DNA of 64,000 bases from Multivorans sp965116445 (GTDB lineage: Bacteria > Acidobacteriota > Thermoanaerobaculia > Multivoradales > Multivoraceae), in the NCBI GenBank assembly GCA_965116445.1, contig OZ220688.1, forward strand, positions 1,922,001-1,986,000, in the 5' to 3' direction. The notes below the pieces were generated by a model that worked only from the letters and a program-made list of their open reading frames with translations, had not been told where the DNA came from and did no database searches. Both the position numbers and the translations under genes were made by a program. Of the stretch, positions 31,275 through 38,789 are shown piece by piece (position 1 is the first letter of the stretch; each line of letters starts with the position of its first letter).

Positions 31275-32021
31275 CTACGGGAGCGTCATGACCAGGGGCT
31301 TCTTGCGGGTGACGACGATCGTGTGCTCGAACTGGACGGTCGTCGTGCCGCGCCTGTTCAGGAGAGTCCAGCCGTCCTTCGCCGACTTCGCCTTCTCGCG
31401 GCCGTTCGTCAGGAACGGCTCGATCGTCAGGACCATGCCGTCATGCAGGAAGCGGTCGTCGTTCGGATCGTCGAAGCCGGGCACGAACTTCGGCTCCTCG
31501 TGCAGCGAGCGGCCGATGCCGTGGGAGCCGAGGTTGCGGATCAGGCCGAAACCGGCCCGGGTCGCCGTCTGCTCGATCGCCCGGCCGATGTGACGCAGCC
31601 TGCGGCCGTGGCGCGCCTGCCCCATCGCCGCCCGCAACGCTCGCCGGGTGGCGGAGATCATCCGCCGCTGCACGTCGCTGACCGGCGGCACCGGCCAGGC
31701 CGCGCCGGTGTCGCTGAAGTAACCGTCCAGTTCGAGCGAGACGTCGACGTGGACCAGGTCGCCGGCCTCGATCAACCGCTCGCCGGCGATCCCGTGCGCA
31801 ACTTCCTCGTTCACGCTGATGCAGGTCGCGGCCGGGAAGTCGTAGCTCAGTTCCGGCGCCGAGCGGGCGCCGCGGGCCTCCATGAACTCGCGTCCGATCA
31901 GATCCAGCTCTGCCGTCGTCATGCCCGGCTCGATCGCCTCGCCCATGTGCGCCAGACAACGGGCCGCGACCCGGCCCGCCCGGCGCAGCCCCTCCAGGTC
32001 TTCGCGGCCGTCGATCGTCAT
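31275..32021 (-). CDS. map: Type I methionine aminopeptidase
   Basis: 248 residues from the ATG with GGAG seven bases upstream (an upstream in-frame ATG adds 24 unlikely residues). Removes the initiator Met from nascent proteins. Metal ligands follow the family: DVSLELDGYFSDTGAAW (two Asp), SHGIGRSLHEEPKF (His), LTIEPFLT (Glu) and VQFEHTIVV (Glu). The substrate His is in EEVAHGIAGERL. Length equals that of minimal bacterial enzymes; no SEC-C or other extension. Confidence 0.93.
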   Translation of the reverse strand: MTIDGREDLEGLRRAGRVAARCLAHMGEAIEPGMTTAELDLIGREFMEARGARSAPELSYDFPAATCISVNEEVAHGIAGERLIEAGDLVHVDVSLELDGYFSDTGAAWPVPPVSDVQRRMISATRRALRAAMGQARHGRRLRHIGRAIEQTATRAGFGLIRNLGSHGIGRSLHEEPKFVPGFDDPNDDRFLHDGMVLTIEPFLTNGREKAKSAKDGWTLLNRRGTTTVQFEHTIVVTRKKPLVMTLP

Positions 32022-32136
32022 CGCGGCTCCGGGACATGCGCCACGCCGTCGGCTCGAAGCCCAAGGGTCCGCGCCGGAGGATCGCCGGGGCACGGCCGGT
32101 GCGGACGTCCACCGCCCGCGGTCACGGCGCCGGCCA

Positions 32137-32922
32137 TCAGTCCGGCAGGACCAGGATGCGCAAGTTGCGGAACCAGATCTCGTTGCCGTGGTCCTGGAGC
32201 GCGATGTGGCCGGTTTCCATCATCCCGTAGCCGGGCATCGAGGCGAACTTGCTGGCCCCGACGAGTTCCTTCCACTCGTCGTCCCGGAGCGTGTATTCGA
32301 CGACCTTTTCGCCGTTCAGCCAGTGGGTGACGGACGCGCCCTCGACCCGCAACGCACTCGTGTTGAACTCGCCCAGCGGCATCAGCTCGCCGCCCTGCCG
32401 GGCGTGAAGGGCGTAGTTCGAAGCGGCCGAGGTCTCCATGCGCTGACCGTCCCGGTGCCCGTCGTCGTCGAGGATCTGGAACTCCGGGCCCGTCGAGTAG
32501 GAAGCCCCGCCGTCCTCGGAGACGTGGAACATGACGCCGCTGTTGCCGCCCGGGGTCACCGCCCACTCGAAGCGAAACTCGAAGGACCGGTACTGCTCGC
32601 GGGTCAGGAGGTCGGCCCGCGGGCCCGCGTCGTCGCCGGTGGGCGGCACGAAGTGGATCACGCCGTCCGCCACGGCCCAGCCTGCAGGCACCTGGTCGAG
32701 CTTGAAGCCCCGCCAGTGGTCCAGCGATTCACCGTCGAAGAGGGACTGGAAGCCCGCCTCGGCTTCGTCGGCCGCGAGTTCAACCCCCGCGGCTGTCTCC
32801 GTCGGGCTGGCCGCCGCCTCTTCGGCTTCGGCGCCACCCCCGGCGCCCACCCGGACCTCCACGCAGGCCACCGCTCCGACCAGGAGCAGCGTCACGAGAA
32901 CTGCCGTCCGCATCCACTTCAT
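32137..32922 (-). CDS. DUF1080 (3-keto-disaccharide hydrolase-type) secreted protein
   Basis: 261 residues, ATG with AAGGAG seven bases upstream. Signal region AVLVTLLLVGAVAC with a Cys suggests a lipoprotein or simple export; the lipobox is imperfect. After an Ala/Glu-rich spacer the DUF1080 domain begins FQSLFDGESLDHWRGFKLDQ and contains FRFEWAVTPGGNSGVMFHVS, TGPEFQILDDDGH, and the end METGHIALQDHGNEIWFRNL RI. Concanavalin-like fold; members act on sugars, some as 3-keto-glycoside hydrolases. It lies 100 bases downstream of the BtuB-like receptor gene. Confidence 0.9.
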   Translation of the reverse strand: MKWMRTAVLVTLLLVGAVACVEVRVGAGGGAEAEEAAASPTETAAGVELAADEAEAGFQSLFDGESLDHWRGFKLDQVPAGWAVADGVIHFVPPTGDDAGPRADLLTREQYRSFEFRFEWAVTPGGNSGVMFHVSEDGGASYSTGPEFQILDDDGHRDGQRMETSAASNYALHARQGGELMPLGEFNTSALRVEGASVTHWLNGEKVVEYTLRDDEWKELVGASKFASMPGYGMMETGHIALQDHGNEIWFRNLRILVLPD

Positions 32923-32950
32923 TTCGATCTCCTTGCAACTTGATGGAACT

Positions 32951-33011
32951 CGACTCCGGGTGCGCCGCCGCCCCCCGGCTTCCGACAACAACGCGCCGCG
33001 AAGCGGCGACC
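32951..33011. repeat. Composite palindromic repeat, copy 1
   Basis: A degenerate GGGTGCGCCGCCGCCCCCCGGC hairpin-like half (32958-32979) is followed by a perfect inverted repeat CGCCGCGAAGCGGCG (32994-33008). The second half is identical over 21 bases to 40898-40918, where it also follows the GGGTGCGCCGGCG element, so the two parts form one composite unit. It lies between the receptor stop and the DUF1080 start. Confidence 0.65.
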
Positions 33012-33022
33012 ATCCCCCGACA

Positions 33023-35002
33023 CTAGTCCCCATAGCGAACCCCGATCCGGACCGAGCGTTCGGGGCCGGGGAATCCGACCTGGGTTTCGTACGACTCGTC
33101 GAACGCGTTGTCCGCGCGCAGGCTGATCCGCCACCGCTGCGCCGCCTGCCAGGCGACCGACAGACCGACCACATCCCGGCCGGCGACCGAGGTCTGAAAG
33201 GGCGCCGGGATCTGCTCGTCGAGATAGGCGCCGGTATGCCGGGCATCGACGCCGAGACGCACCGCCTCGCTCAGGTCGACGCGCAAGCCGACGCCGCCGA
33301 ACAGGTCCGGACGCCGGCGCAGCGTCCGCCCGGTAGCCAAGTCCTCGGTGTCCTGCGAGGTCACCCGCACGTCGACTCCTACGCGCGAGGACGGGTTCCA
33401 CACCAGGAACCCCTCGACGCCCCGCGCGTCCACCTTGCTCCGGTTCACGATCTGGAACGTGTCGAAGTCGAAGTCGATCAGGTTCTCGAAACGGTTCGAG
33501 AACAGGGTCACGCCGCCGCTGACCAAGCCGCCGCCCGAGCGCGCCTCGAAGCCCAGGTCCGCGCCCGCGCTCGTTTCGGCCGCAAGGTTCGGGTTGCCGC
33601 CGATCGCCCGGGGCGTCGCCAGGGCGTACAGGCTCGGCAACTTGAACGCCTCGCCCGCCGACGCCCGCACGGACCAGGAAGCGCCGTCCGGCGTGTAGCG
33701 CAAGCCGACCCGGGGGCTGAATTCGCTGCCCTCCCCCTCGAAGTAGTCCGCGCGGCCGCCAAGTTCCGCGACGAAGCCGCCGCGGCGCCACCGCCACTCG
33801 GCGAAGGCGCCGGCACGGTCCCGTTCGATCAGATAGTCGCCCGCAAGCGGTCCGCCGAAGAAGGGCGGCAGCAGGAGCAGGCTCCGGTTCCGCCCCTCCT
33901 CCGTCAGGCCCTCGACGCCGAAGCTGAACTCGTAGGGCGCTTCGGCGGGAGCGAGCGCGCCGGTCCAGGCGAGCCGCAGGTCGCTGAACTCCGTCGACTC
34001 GGTAATCGGCGGCACGAGCGGAACGACCGGAGGACTGCTCCGGTCGAGCGTGTGCTCGTAGAAGCTCGACCGCAGCGTGTGGCTCCAGGCGCCGCCCGCC
34101 CTAAGATCAACGGTCGCCGCGAGCCCGAGGTCGCGGTGGTCGGAGTTCCGCAAGTCGCCGCTGCCGTAGACCGGACCGCCCGAACCGTCCCCGTAGTCGT
34201 CCGCCTGCCAGTCGGATACACGCGCGGACAGGCGGAGCGCGGACGCTTCGCCCAGGCTCAGGCCGAACCGGCCGCTCATCGTCCGCTGCTCCAGCGCGTC
34301 GTCGCCGACCCGGCCCGCCTCCTCGCGGAACGACGCAGCGATCGAACCGTCCGACGACTCGCCGGCACGGCCCCAGGAGAGCCGGCCGCCGCGGTGATCG
34401 TGGTCGCCCACGTCGGCGCTCGCGCCCAGGAACGGCGCGGCGCCGCGCGGCGCCGCCGTGATCACCTGGATCGCGCCGGCCAGCGAACTCGACCCGTAGA
34501 ACGAGGACAGCGGACCGCGCACGACCTCCAGGCGTTCGATCTCCGCCGCGCCGACGCTGCCCAGCGGGAAGGCGCCGCCGTACTGGTCCGTGCTGTCCGC
34601 CATCGGCACGCCGTCGATCAGCACGAGCGTGAAGTTCGCGTCCCCGCCACGCAGGGACGCTCCGGCCCCGGCGGCGCTCGACTCGTTGCCCAGCACCCAG
34701 GCGCCGGGGACCAGACGCAGCGCGTCGGCCGCATCGCGCACCGCAAGGTGCTCCAGGTCGTCCGCCGCCACGACCTGCACCGAAGCCGTCGCCAGGTCCA
34801 GCGCACGAGCCCGCACCGTGGCCGTCTCGTAGAAGACGGCGTCGGCGGCCTCGTCCGCGTCCTCCGTCGCCGACTGCGCCGGCTCTCCGTCGCCCTCCTG
34901 TGCGTCGCCCTCCTGTGCGGCCAGCGACCCGGGCGTCATGGCGCAGAGCGCCGCCAGGGCGCCGCAGCGGAGCACGTGAGTCAAACGGAAGCGTGTGCGC
35001 AC
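33023..35002 (-). CDS. TonB-dependent receptor, BtuB-like
   Basis: About 659 residues from the GTG at 35002, whose N-terminus (MRTRFRLTHVLRCGALAALC AMTPGSLAAQ) is a signal peptide; upstream in-frame codons look non-coding. The plug domain contains LRLVPGAWVLGNESSAAGAG, LVLIDGVPMADSTDQYG and IERLEVVRGPLSSFYGSSSL AGAIQVIT; the barrel ends with RWRISLRADNAFDESYETQV and the terminal aromatic-type strand VRIGVRYGD. An acidic, QEGDAQEGDGE spacer precedes the plug. It imports a substrate bound at the outer membrane (B12-, siderophore- or oligosaccharide-type); the ligand cannot be told. Divergent from the acylase gene with 94 bases between. Confidence 0.88.
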   Translation of the reverse strand: MRTRFRLTHVLRCGALAALCAMTPGSLAAQEGDAQEGDGEPAQSATEDADEAADAVFYETATVRARALDLATASVQVVAADDLEHLAVRDAADALRLVPGAWVLGNESSAAGAGASLRGGDANFTLVLIDGVPMADSTDQYGGAFPLGSVGAAEIERLEVVRGPLSSFYGSSSLAGAIQVITAAPRGAAPFLGASADVGDHDHRGGRLSWGRAGESSDGSIAASFREEAGRVGDDALEQRTMSGRFGLSLGEASALRLSARVSDWQADDYGDGSGGPVYGSGDLRNSDHRDLGLAATVDLRAGGAWSHTLRSSFYEHTLDRSSPPVVPLVPPITESTEFSDLRLAWTGALAPAEAPYEFSFGVEGLTEEGRNRSLLLLPPFFGGPLAGDYLIERDRAGAFAEWRWRRGGFVAELGGRADYFEGEGSEFSPRVGLRYTPDGASWSVRASAGEAFKLPSLYALATPRAIGGNPNLAAETSAGADLGFEARSGGGLVSGGVTLFSNRFENLIDFDFDTFQIVNRSKVDARGVEGFLVWNPSSRVGVDVRVTSQDTEDLATGRTLRRRPDLFGGVGLRVDLSEAVRLGVDARHTGAYLDEQIPAPFQTSVAGRDVVGLSVAWQAAQRWRISLRADNAFDESYETQVGFPGPERSVRIGVRYGD

Positions 35003-35096
35003 GGCGCGACAGCTTAGCGCGGGCGTTTCGCCGAGGCAGCCGGGCGGCCCGTTGCTTCGGCCCGTTGCTTCTGCCGTTGCTATCGTGCCTTCCACG

Positions 35097-37514
35097 ATGC
35101 TCAAGCGAACGCTCGAACGAACGCCTCGACGAGCCGCCAGACGAGCCCCCTGGCTACGTCAGGCCGCCCCCGCGATCGCCCTGTTCCTCGCCGCGACGAC
35201 CGCGGCCCAGGAGATCAAGACGACCCGCTTCGAAGTCCCGGGCCTCGACGCGCCGGTCGAGATCCTGGTCGACCGCTGGGGCGTCGCCCACGTCTTCGCC
35301 GGCGGCCAGGACGATCTGTTCTTCGCCCAGGGCTGGAACGCGGCCCGCGACCGCCTGTGGCAGATCGATCTCTGGCGACGGCGAGGCGAGGGCACGCTGT
35401 CCGAGGTCTTCGGGCCCCGGTTCGTCGAGCAGGACAAGGCGGCCCGGCTGCTGCTCTACCGGGGCGACATGCACGCCGAGTGGCTCGCCTACGCCTCGGA
35501 CACGAAGCGCATCGTCACCGCGTGGACGCGCGGCGTGAACGCCTGGGTCGACCTGGTCCTCAAGCGGCCGGAACTCTTGCCGCCGGAGTTCGAGGCGCTG
35601 GACTACGAGCCGTCGCACTGGACGCCGGAGGCGGTGACCAGGATCCGCAGCCACGGCCTGCTGCGGAACGCGGGCAGCGAGTTCGCCCGGGCCCGGTTTC
35701 TCGCCGAACATGGCGCCGACGCACTGGCGCTGCGCGACCGGTACGAGCCGGACCACCGGCTCGGCGTGCCCGAAGGTCTCGACCTCGCCGCGATCCAGGC
35801 GGCGCCCGGAGCACTCGACCTCTACCGGCTGGGCACCCGCGGCGTCCGCTTCAACAATCTCGCAGCCGGCTTCCAGGACGAGGTCGACCCGGCGTCCCAG
35901 GGCAGCAACAACTGGGCGATCTCTCCGCGCCGCACGGCCACCGGCCGGCCCCTGCTCGCGAACGATCCGCACCGCACCCAGGCCGTGCCCTCGCTGCGCT
36001 ATATCGTCCACCTGAGTTCGCCGGGGCTCGACCTGATCGGCGCCGGCGAACCGGCCCTGCCCGGCATCTCGATCGGCCACAACGGCACGATCGCCTTCGG
36101 GCTGACGATCTTCAGCATCGACCAGGAAGACCTCTACATCTACCGGACGAAGCCCGGCGAGCCCGACTTCTACGAGCACCGGGGCCACTGGTTGCCGATG
36201 GACGTGACCTCGGAAGAGATTCCGGTTCGCGGCGGCGACACCCGCACCGTGGAACTCCGCTTCACCCGTCACGGCCCCGTCCTCTACCGGGATCCGGACC
36301 GGAACCTGGCGATCGGCCTGCGCGCCGCCTGGCTGGAGGCCGGCATGGCGCCCTACCTCGGGTCGATCGAGTACATCCGCGCGCGCAACTGGGACCAGTT
36401 TCTCGCCGCGATGAACCGCTGGGGCACGCCGTCCGAGAACCAGGTCTACGCCGACACGAACGGCAACATCGGCTGGAAGCCTGGCGGTCTCGCGCCGGTC
36501 CGGCCGAACTGGGACGGCCTGCTGCCCGTGCCGGGCGACGGCCGCTACGAGTGGCGGGGTTACCGGGACATGGACGAACTGCCGGTGGAGTTCAACCCGG
36601 AGCGCGGCTGGGTCGCCACCGCGAACGAGATGAACCTGCCGCCCGGCTACGACGTGCCCCTGGGTTGGGAGTGGGCGGGGCCCTACCGTCGCCAGCGGAT
36701 CGGCGAAGTGCTGGACGCCGAGGATGCGATGACGATCGAGGGCGCGGTGCAGCTCCAGACGGACTATGTCTCCATCCCCGCCCGCCGCCTGCTTGCTCTG
36801 CTTGGCCGAGCGAAGCCGATTCCCGAGGCGACTCCGGCGCTGAACCTGCTTGCCGGCTGGGACGGAGAACTCGCTCCGGACAGCGCCGCCGCGGCACTCT
36901 TCGAGGTCTGGTGGCGGCGGCATCTCGACCCGGAGGTCGGCCGGCGGATGGCGGCGGCGCTCGAGGCGGGCGACGACCCTCTACCCATCCAGGACGAGAA
37001 CCTGCTGCGGCTGCTCGAAACGGCTGATCCGCGGCTCGGCGCCCGGCCGCGTCGGGCGCGCGACGAAGCGCTCCTCGAAAGCCTGGCGGCTGCATACGCG
37101 GACGTCGAGGAGCGCCTGGGCCCCGACCCCGCCGCATGGCGCTGGGGCGACCTGCACAGAATCGAACTGCGGCACCCCATGTCGGCGCACCTTCCGGACG
37201 ACATCCGCCCACTGGCCGATGTGGGGCCCGCGCCGCGCGGCGGCTCCGGCGACACGGTGGGCAACACGAGCTACGGCGACGACTTGAACCAGCGCTCCGG
37301 CGCCTCCTTTCGCATGGTCATCGACGTCGGCAACTGGGACGCCTCGGTGGCGATGAACAACCCCGGCCAGTCGGGCGACCCGCGCAGCCCGCACTACAAG
37401 GACCTCTTCGAGCCCTGGGCCGACGATGAGGCGTTCCCCCTGCTCTACACCCGCCCCGCCATCCTCGAGGCCGCGGAGGCCCGAATCGAACTGATTCCCG
37501 TCCCCCCAAAGTAG
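35097..37514 (+). CDS. Penicillin acylase family Ntn-hydrolase
   Basis: 805 residues from the ATG at 35097. An Arg-rich start and APAIALFLAATTAAQ form the signal peptide, so the precursor goes to the periplasm. The family order is alpha chain (about 25-260), spacer, then autocleavage before the nucleophile Ser in GSNNWAISPRRT (about residue 277). Beta-chain landmarks are LLANDPHRTQAVPSLRY, SIGHNGTIAFGLTIFSIDQE DLYIY, FTRHGPVLYRD and a late GDTVGNTSY. Members cleave penicillins, N-acyl-homoserine lactones or other amides; the substrate pocket does not reveal which. Long members such as this often lean to quorum-signal or aculeacin-type acyl chains, but that is a guess. Confidence 0.92.
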   Translation: MLKRTLERTPRRAARRAPWLRQAAPAIALFLAATTAAQEIKTTRFEVPGLDAPVEILVDRWGVAHVFAGGQDDLFFAQGWNAARDRLWQIDLWRRRGEGTLSEVFGPRFVEQDKAARLLLYRGDMHAEWLAYASDTKRIVTAWTRGVNAWVDLVLKRPELLPPEFEALDYEPSHWTPEAVTRIRSHGLLRNAGSEFARARFLAEHGADALALRDRYEPDHRLGVPEGLDLAAIQAAPGALDLYRLGTRGVRFNNLAAGFQDEVDPASQGSNNWAISPRRTATGRPLLANDPHRTQAVPSLRYIVHLSSPGLDLIGAGEPALPGISIGHNGTIAFGLTIFSIDQEDLYIYRTKPGEPDFYEHRGHWLPMDVTSEEIPVRGGDTRTVELRFTRHGPVLYRDPDRNLAIGLRAAWLEAGMAPYLGSIEYIRARNWDQFLAAMNRWGTPSENQVYADTNGNIGWKPGGLAPVRPNWDGLLPVPGDGRYEWRGYRDMDELPVEFNPERGWVATANEMNLPPGYDVPLGWEWAGPYRRQRIGEVLDAEDAMTIEGAVQLQTDYVSIPARRLLALLGRAKPIPEATPALNLLAGWDGELAPDSAAAALFEVWWRRHLDPEVGRRMAAALEAGDDPLPIQDENLLRLLETADPRLGARPRRARDEALLESLAAAYADVEERLGPDPAAWRWGDLHRIELRHPMSAHLPDDIRPLADVGPAPRGGSGDTVGNTSYGDDLNQRSGASFRMVIDVGNWDASVAMNNPGQSGDPRSPHYKDLFEPWADDEAFPLLYTRPAILEAAEARIELIPVPPK

Positions 37515-37612
37515 CCCAGGGGAGTGCGCCGCCCTTCCGGCCTACCCGAAAGGGTCGATCCAGCCGCTACACTGGTCACGATCAGGAAAACGTCAGAAAA
37601 GGAGCCCTCACC

Positions 37613-38020
37613 ATGCATCTCGCCGACCTGAACTGGCTTGCCGTCGTCGTCTCCGCTGTCGCCTTCTACGCTCTGGGCGCCGTCTGGTACTCCCTCCTCT
37701 TCGGCAAGGCGTGGGCCGCCGAGTTGGGAATCGACCTGGAGAATCCGCCCGAGGTGAACATGGTCAAGACGATGGGCGGCACGCTCGTCCTGGAGCTGAT
37801 CGCCGCCGTCGTCGTCGGCTTGCTGATGGCGGAGATGGGCGGCGAAGGCGTGATGATCGGGATTCACACCGGCCTGCTGCTCGGCCTTGGGATCGCCTCC
37901 GTGATGATGGGAGTGAACTACCTGCATGAGCAGCGTTCGCTCAAGCTCTGGCTGATCAACGCCGCGCACATCACGATCGGATTCGCGCTCGTCGGCGCAA
38001 TCCAGGGGGCCTGGCAGTAG
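37613..38020 (+). CDS. DUF1761 family membrane protein
   Basis: 135 residues with four membrane segments: WLAVVVSAVAFYALGAVWYS, TLVLELIAAVVVGLLM, GIHTGLLLGLGIASVMMGVN YL and AAHITIGFALVGAI. The order and the first-helix motif GAVWYS-FG-W match DUF1761. AAGGAG precedes the ATG. Function unknown; such small proteins sit in the inner membrane. A truncated copy of its first 35 codons lies at 41508-41666, sharing also CGCTACACTGG upstream. Confidence 0.88.
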   Translation: MHLADLNWLAVVVSAVAFYALGAVWYSLLFGKAWAAELGIDLENPPEVNMVKTMGGTLVLELIAAVVVGLLMAEMGGEGVMIGIHTGLLLGLGIASVMMGVNYLHEQRSLKLWLINAAHITIGFALVGAIQGAWQ

Positions 38021-38087
38021 GCGCCGGCCTCCGATCCACCCAGGCGTCCTCAGGTTTGGCGCGCGGCGAATTGCCAATCTCTAATGG

Positions 38088-38250
38088 CTAATCGTTCGCC
38101 TTGACCAGCGACTCGACCTCCCGCCAGGGCAGTGCACAGCCCGCTCGGCGCTGCTGGACACGGTCGCCGCCGTAGACGACATACCCGGGTTCACTGCCGT
38201 CTCCCGCCATTTCGCCGAACTGCCCCAGGCCCTGGCCGTGCCCCTCGGGA
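38088..38250 (-). pseudogene. C-terminal remnant of a DUF4143-type AAA ATPase (tentative)
   Basis: On the minus strand the frame ending at 38088 reads FGEMAGDGSEPGYVVYGGDR then VQQRRAGCALPWREVESLVK AND and a stop. The pattern EPGYVVYGGD...R....ALPWRE is what I expect at the C-terminus of ATP-binding proteins with a DUF4143 domain. The frame upstream quickly turns Arg/Pro-rich and contains the GACAGGTCGGTGCTC repeat (~38250), so nothing of the ATPase domain remains. The rest of the 38021-38316 gap holds no other recognisable sequence. Confidence 0.45.
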
Positions 38251-38316
38251 GACAGGTCGGTGCTCCGACTGCGCCACGGCCGCATCCCCCGCGGGTACAC
38301 TCTCCGAGCCATCCCG

Positions 38317-38751
38317 ATGACAACCGCCACCAGAGCGCTCCCCCTGGCGACCCTCCTCCTGACGCTCGGCCTGACCACGGCCGCGAGCGGCCAGTCCGGA
38401 GCGTCCGGCAGTGCCGAAGCGGCGGACGCGCCGGCGATCGCCGCCGTCAACCCGATCCCGCACAGCAAGGACGCCGAGCGCAGGGGCCGCACCCACTACC
38501 TGCGCCATTGCCAGATCTGCCACGGCTTCGACGGACGCGCACTCGAGAACGTCGACTTCGAGGCCGCCGACCTGACCGACCCGGACCGCTGGCTGTTCGG
38601 CACGACGGACGGCGACCTCTTTCGCAACACGAAGTTCGGCGCCGGCCTCGACATGCCGCCGTTCGAAGCGGAGCTCGACGATGAGGAGATCTGGGACCTC
38701 GTCCACTACCTGCGCAGCATCGGACCGAAGGAGCTGCGACCCACACCATGA
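38317..38751 (+). CDS. Periplasmic c-type cytochrome
   Basis: 144 residues from the ATG at 38317; signal peptide ATRALPLATLLLTLGLTTAASG. One heme-attachment motif CQICH (in YLRHCQICHGFDGRALEN) and a likely axial Met in FGAGLDMPPFEAELDDEEIW, followed by the C-terminal helix DLVHYLRSIG: a class I cytochrome c. Its 3' end is 38 bases ahead of the Tat-exported ThDP enzyme, so both proteins should meet in the periplasm, where the cytochrome could accept electrons. Confidence 0.9.
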   Translation: MTTATRALPLATLLLTLGLTTAASGQSGASGSAEAADAPAIAAVNPIPHSKDAERRGRTHYLRHCQICHGFDGRALENVDFEAADLTDPDRWLFGTTDGDLFRNTKFGAGLDMPPFEAELDDEEIWDLVHYLRSIGPKELRPTP

Positions 38752-38789
38752 CGGGTCGAGGGGACCGTGCAGACCAAGGAGAACAGACG

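Noticed and set aside
37545..37620. Promoter ahead of the DUF1761 gene based on TACACT (37568-37573)
   Set aside because: No acceptable -35 hexamer lies at the right distance, so only the shared CGCTACACTGG sequence is reported.
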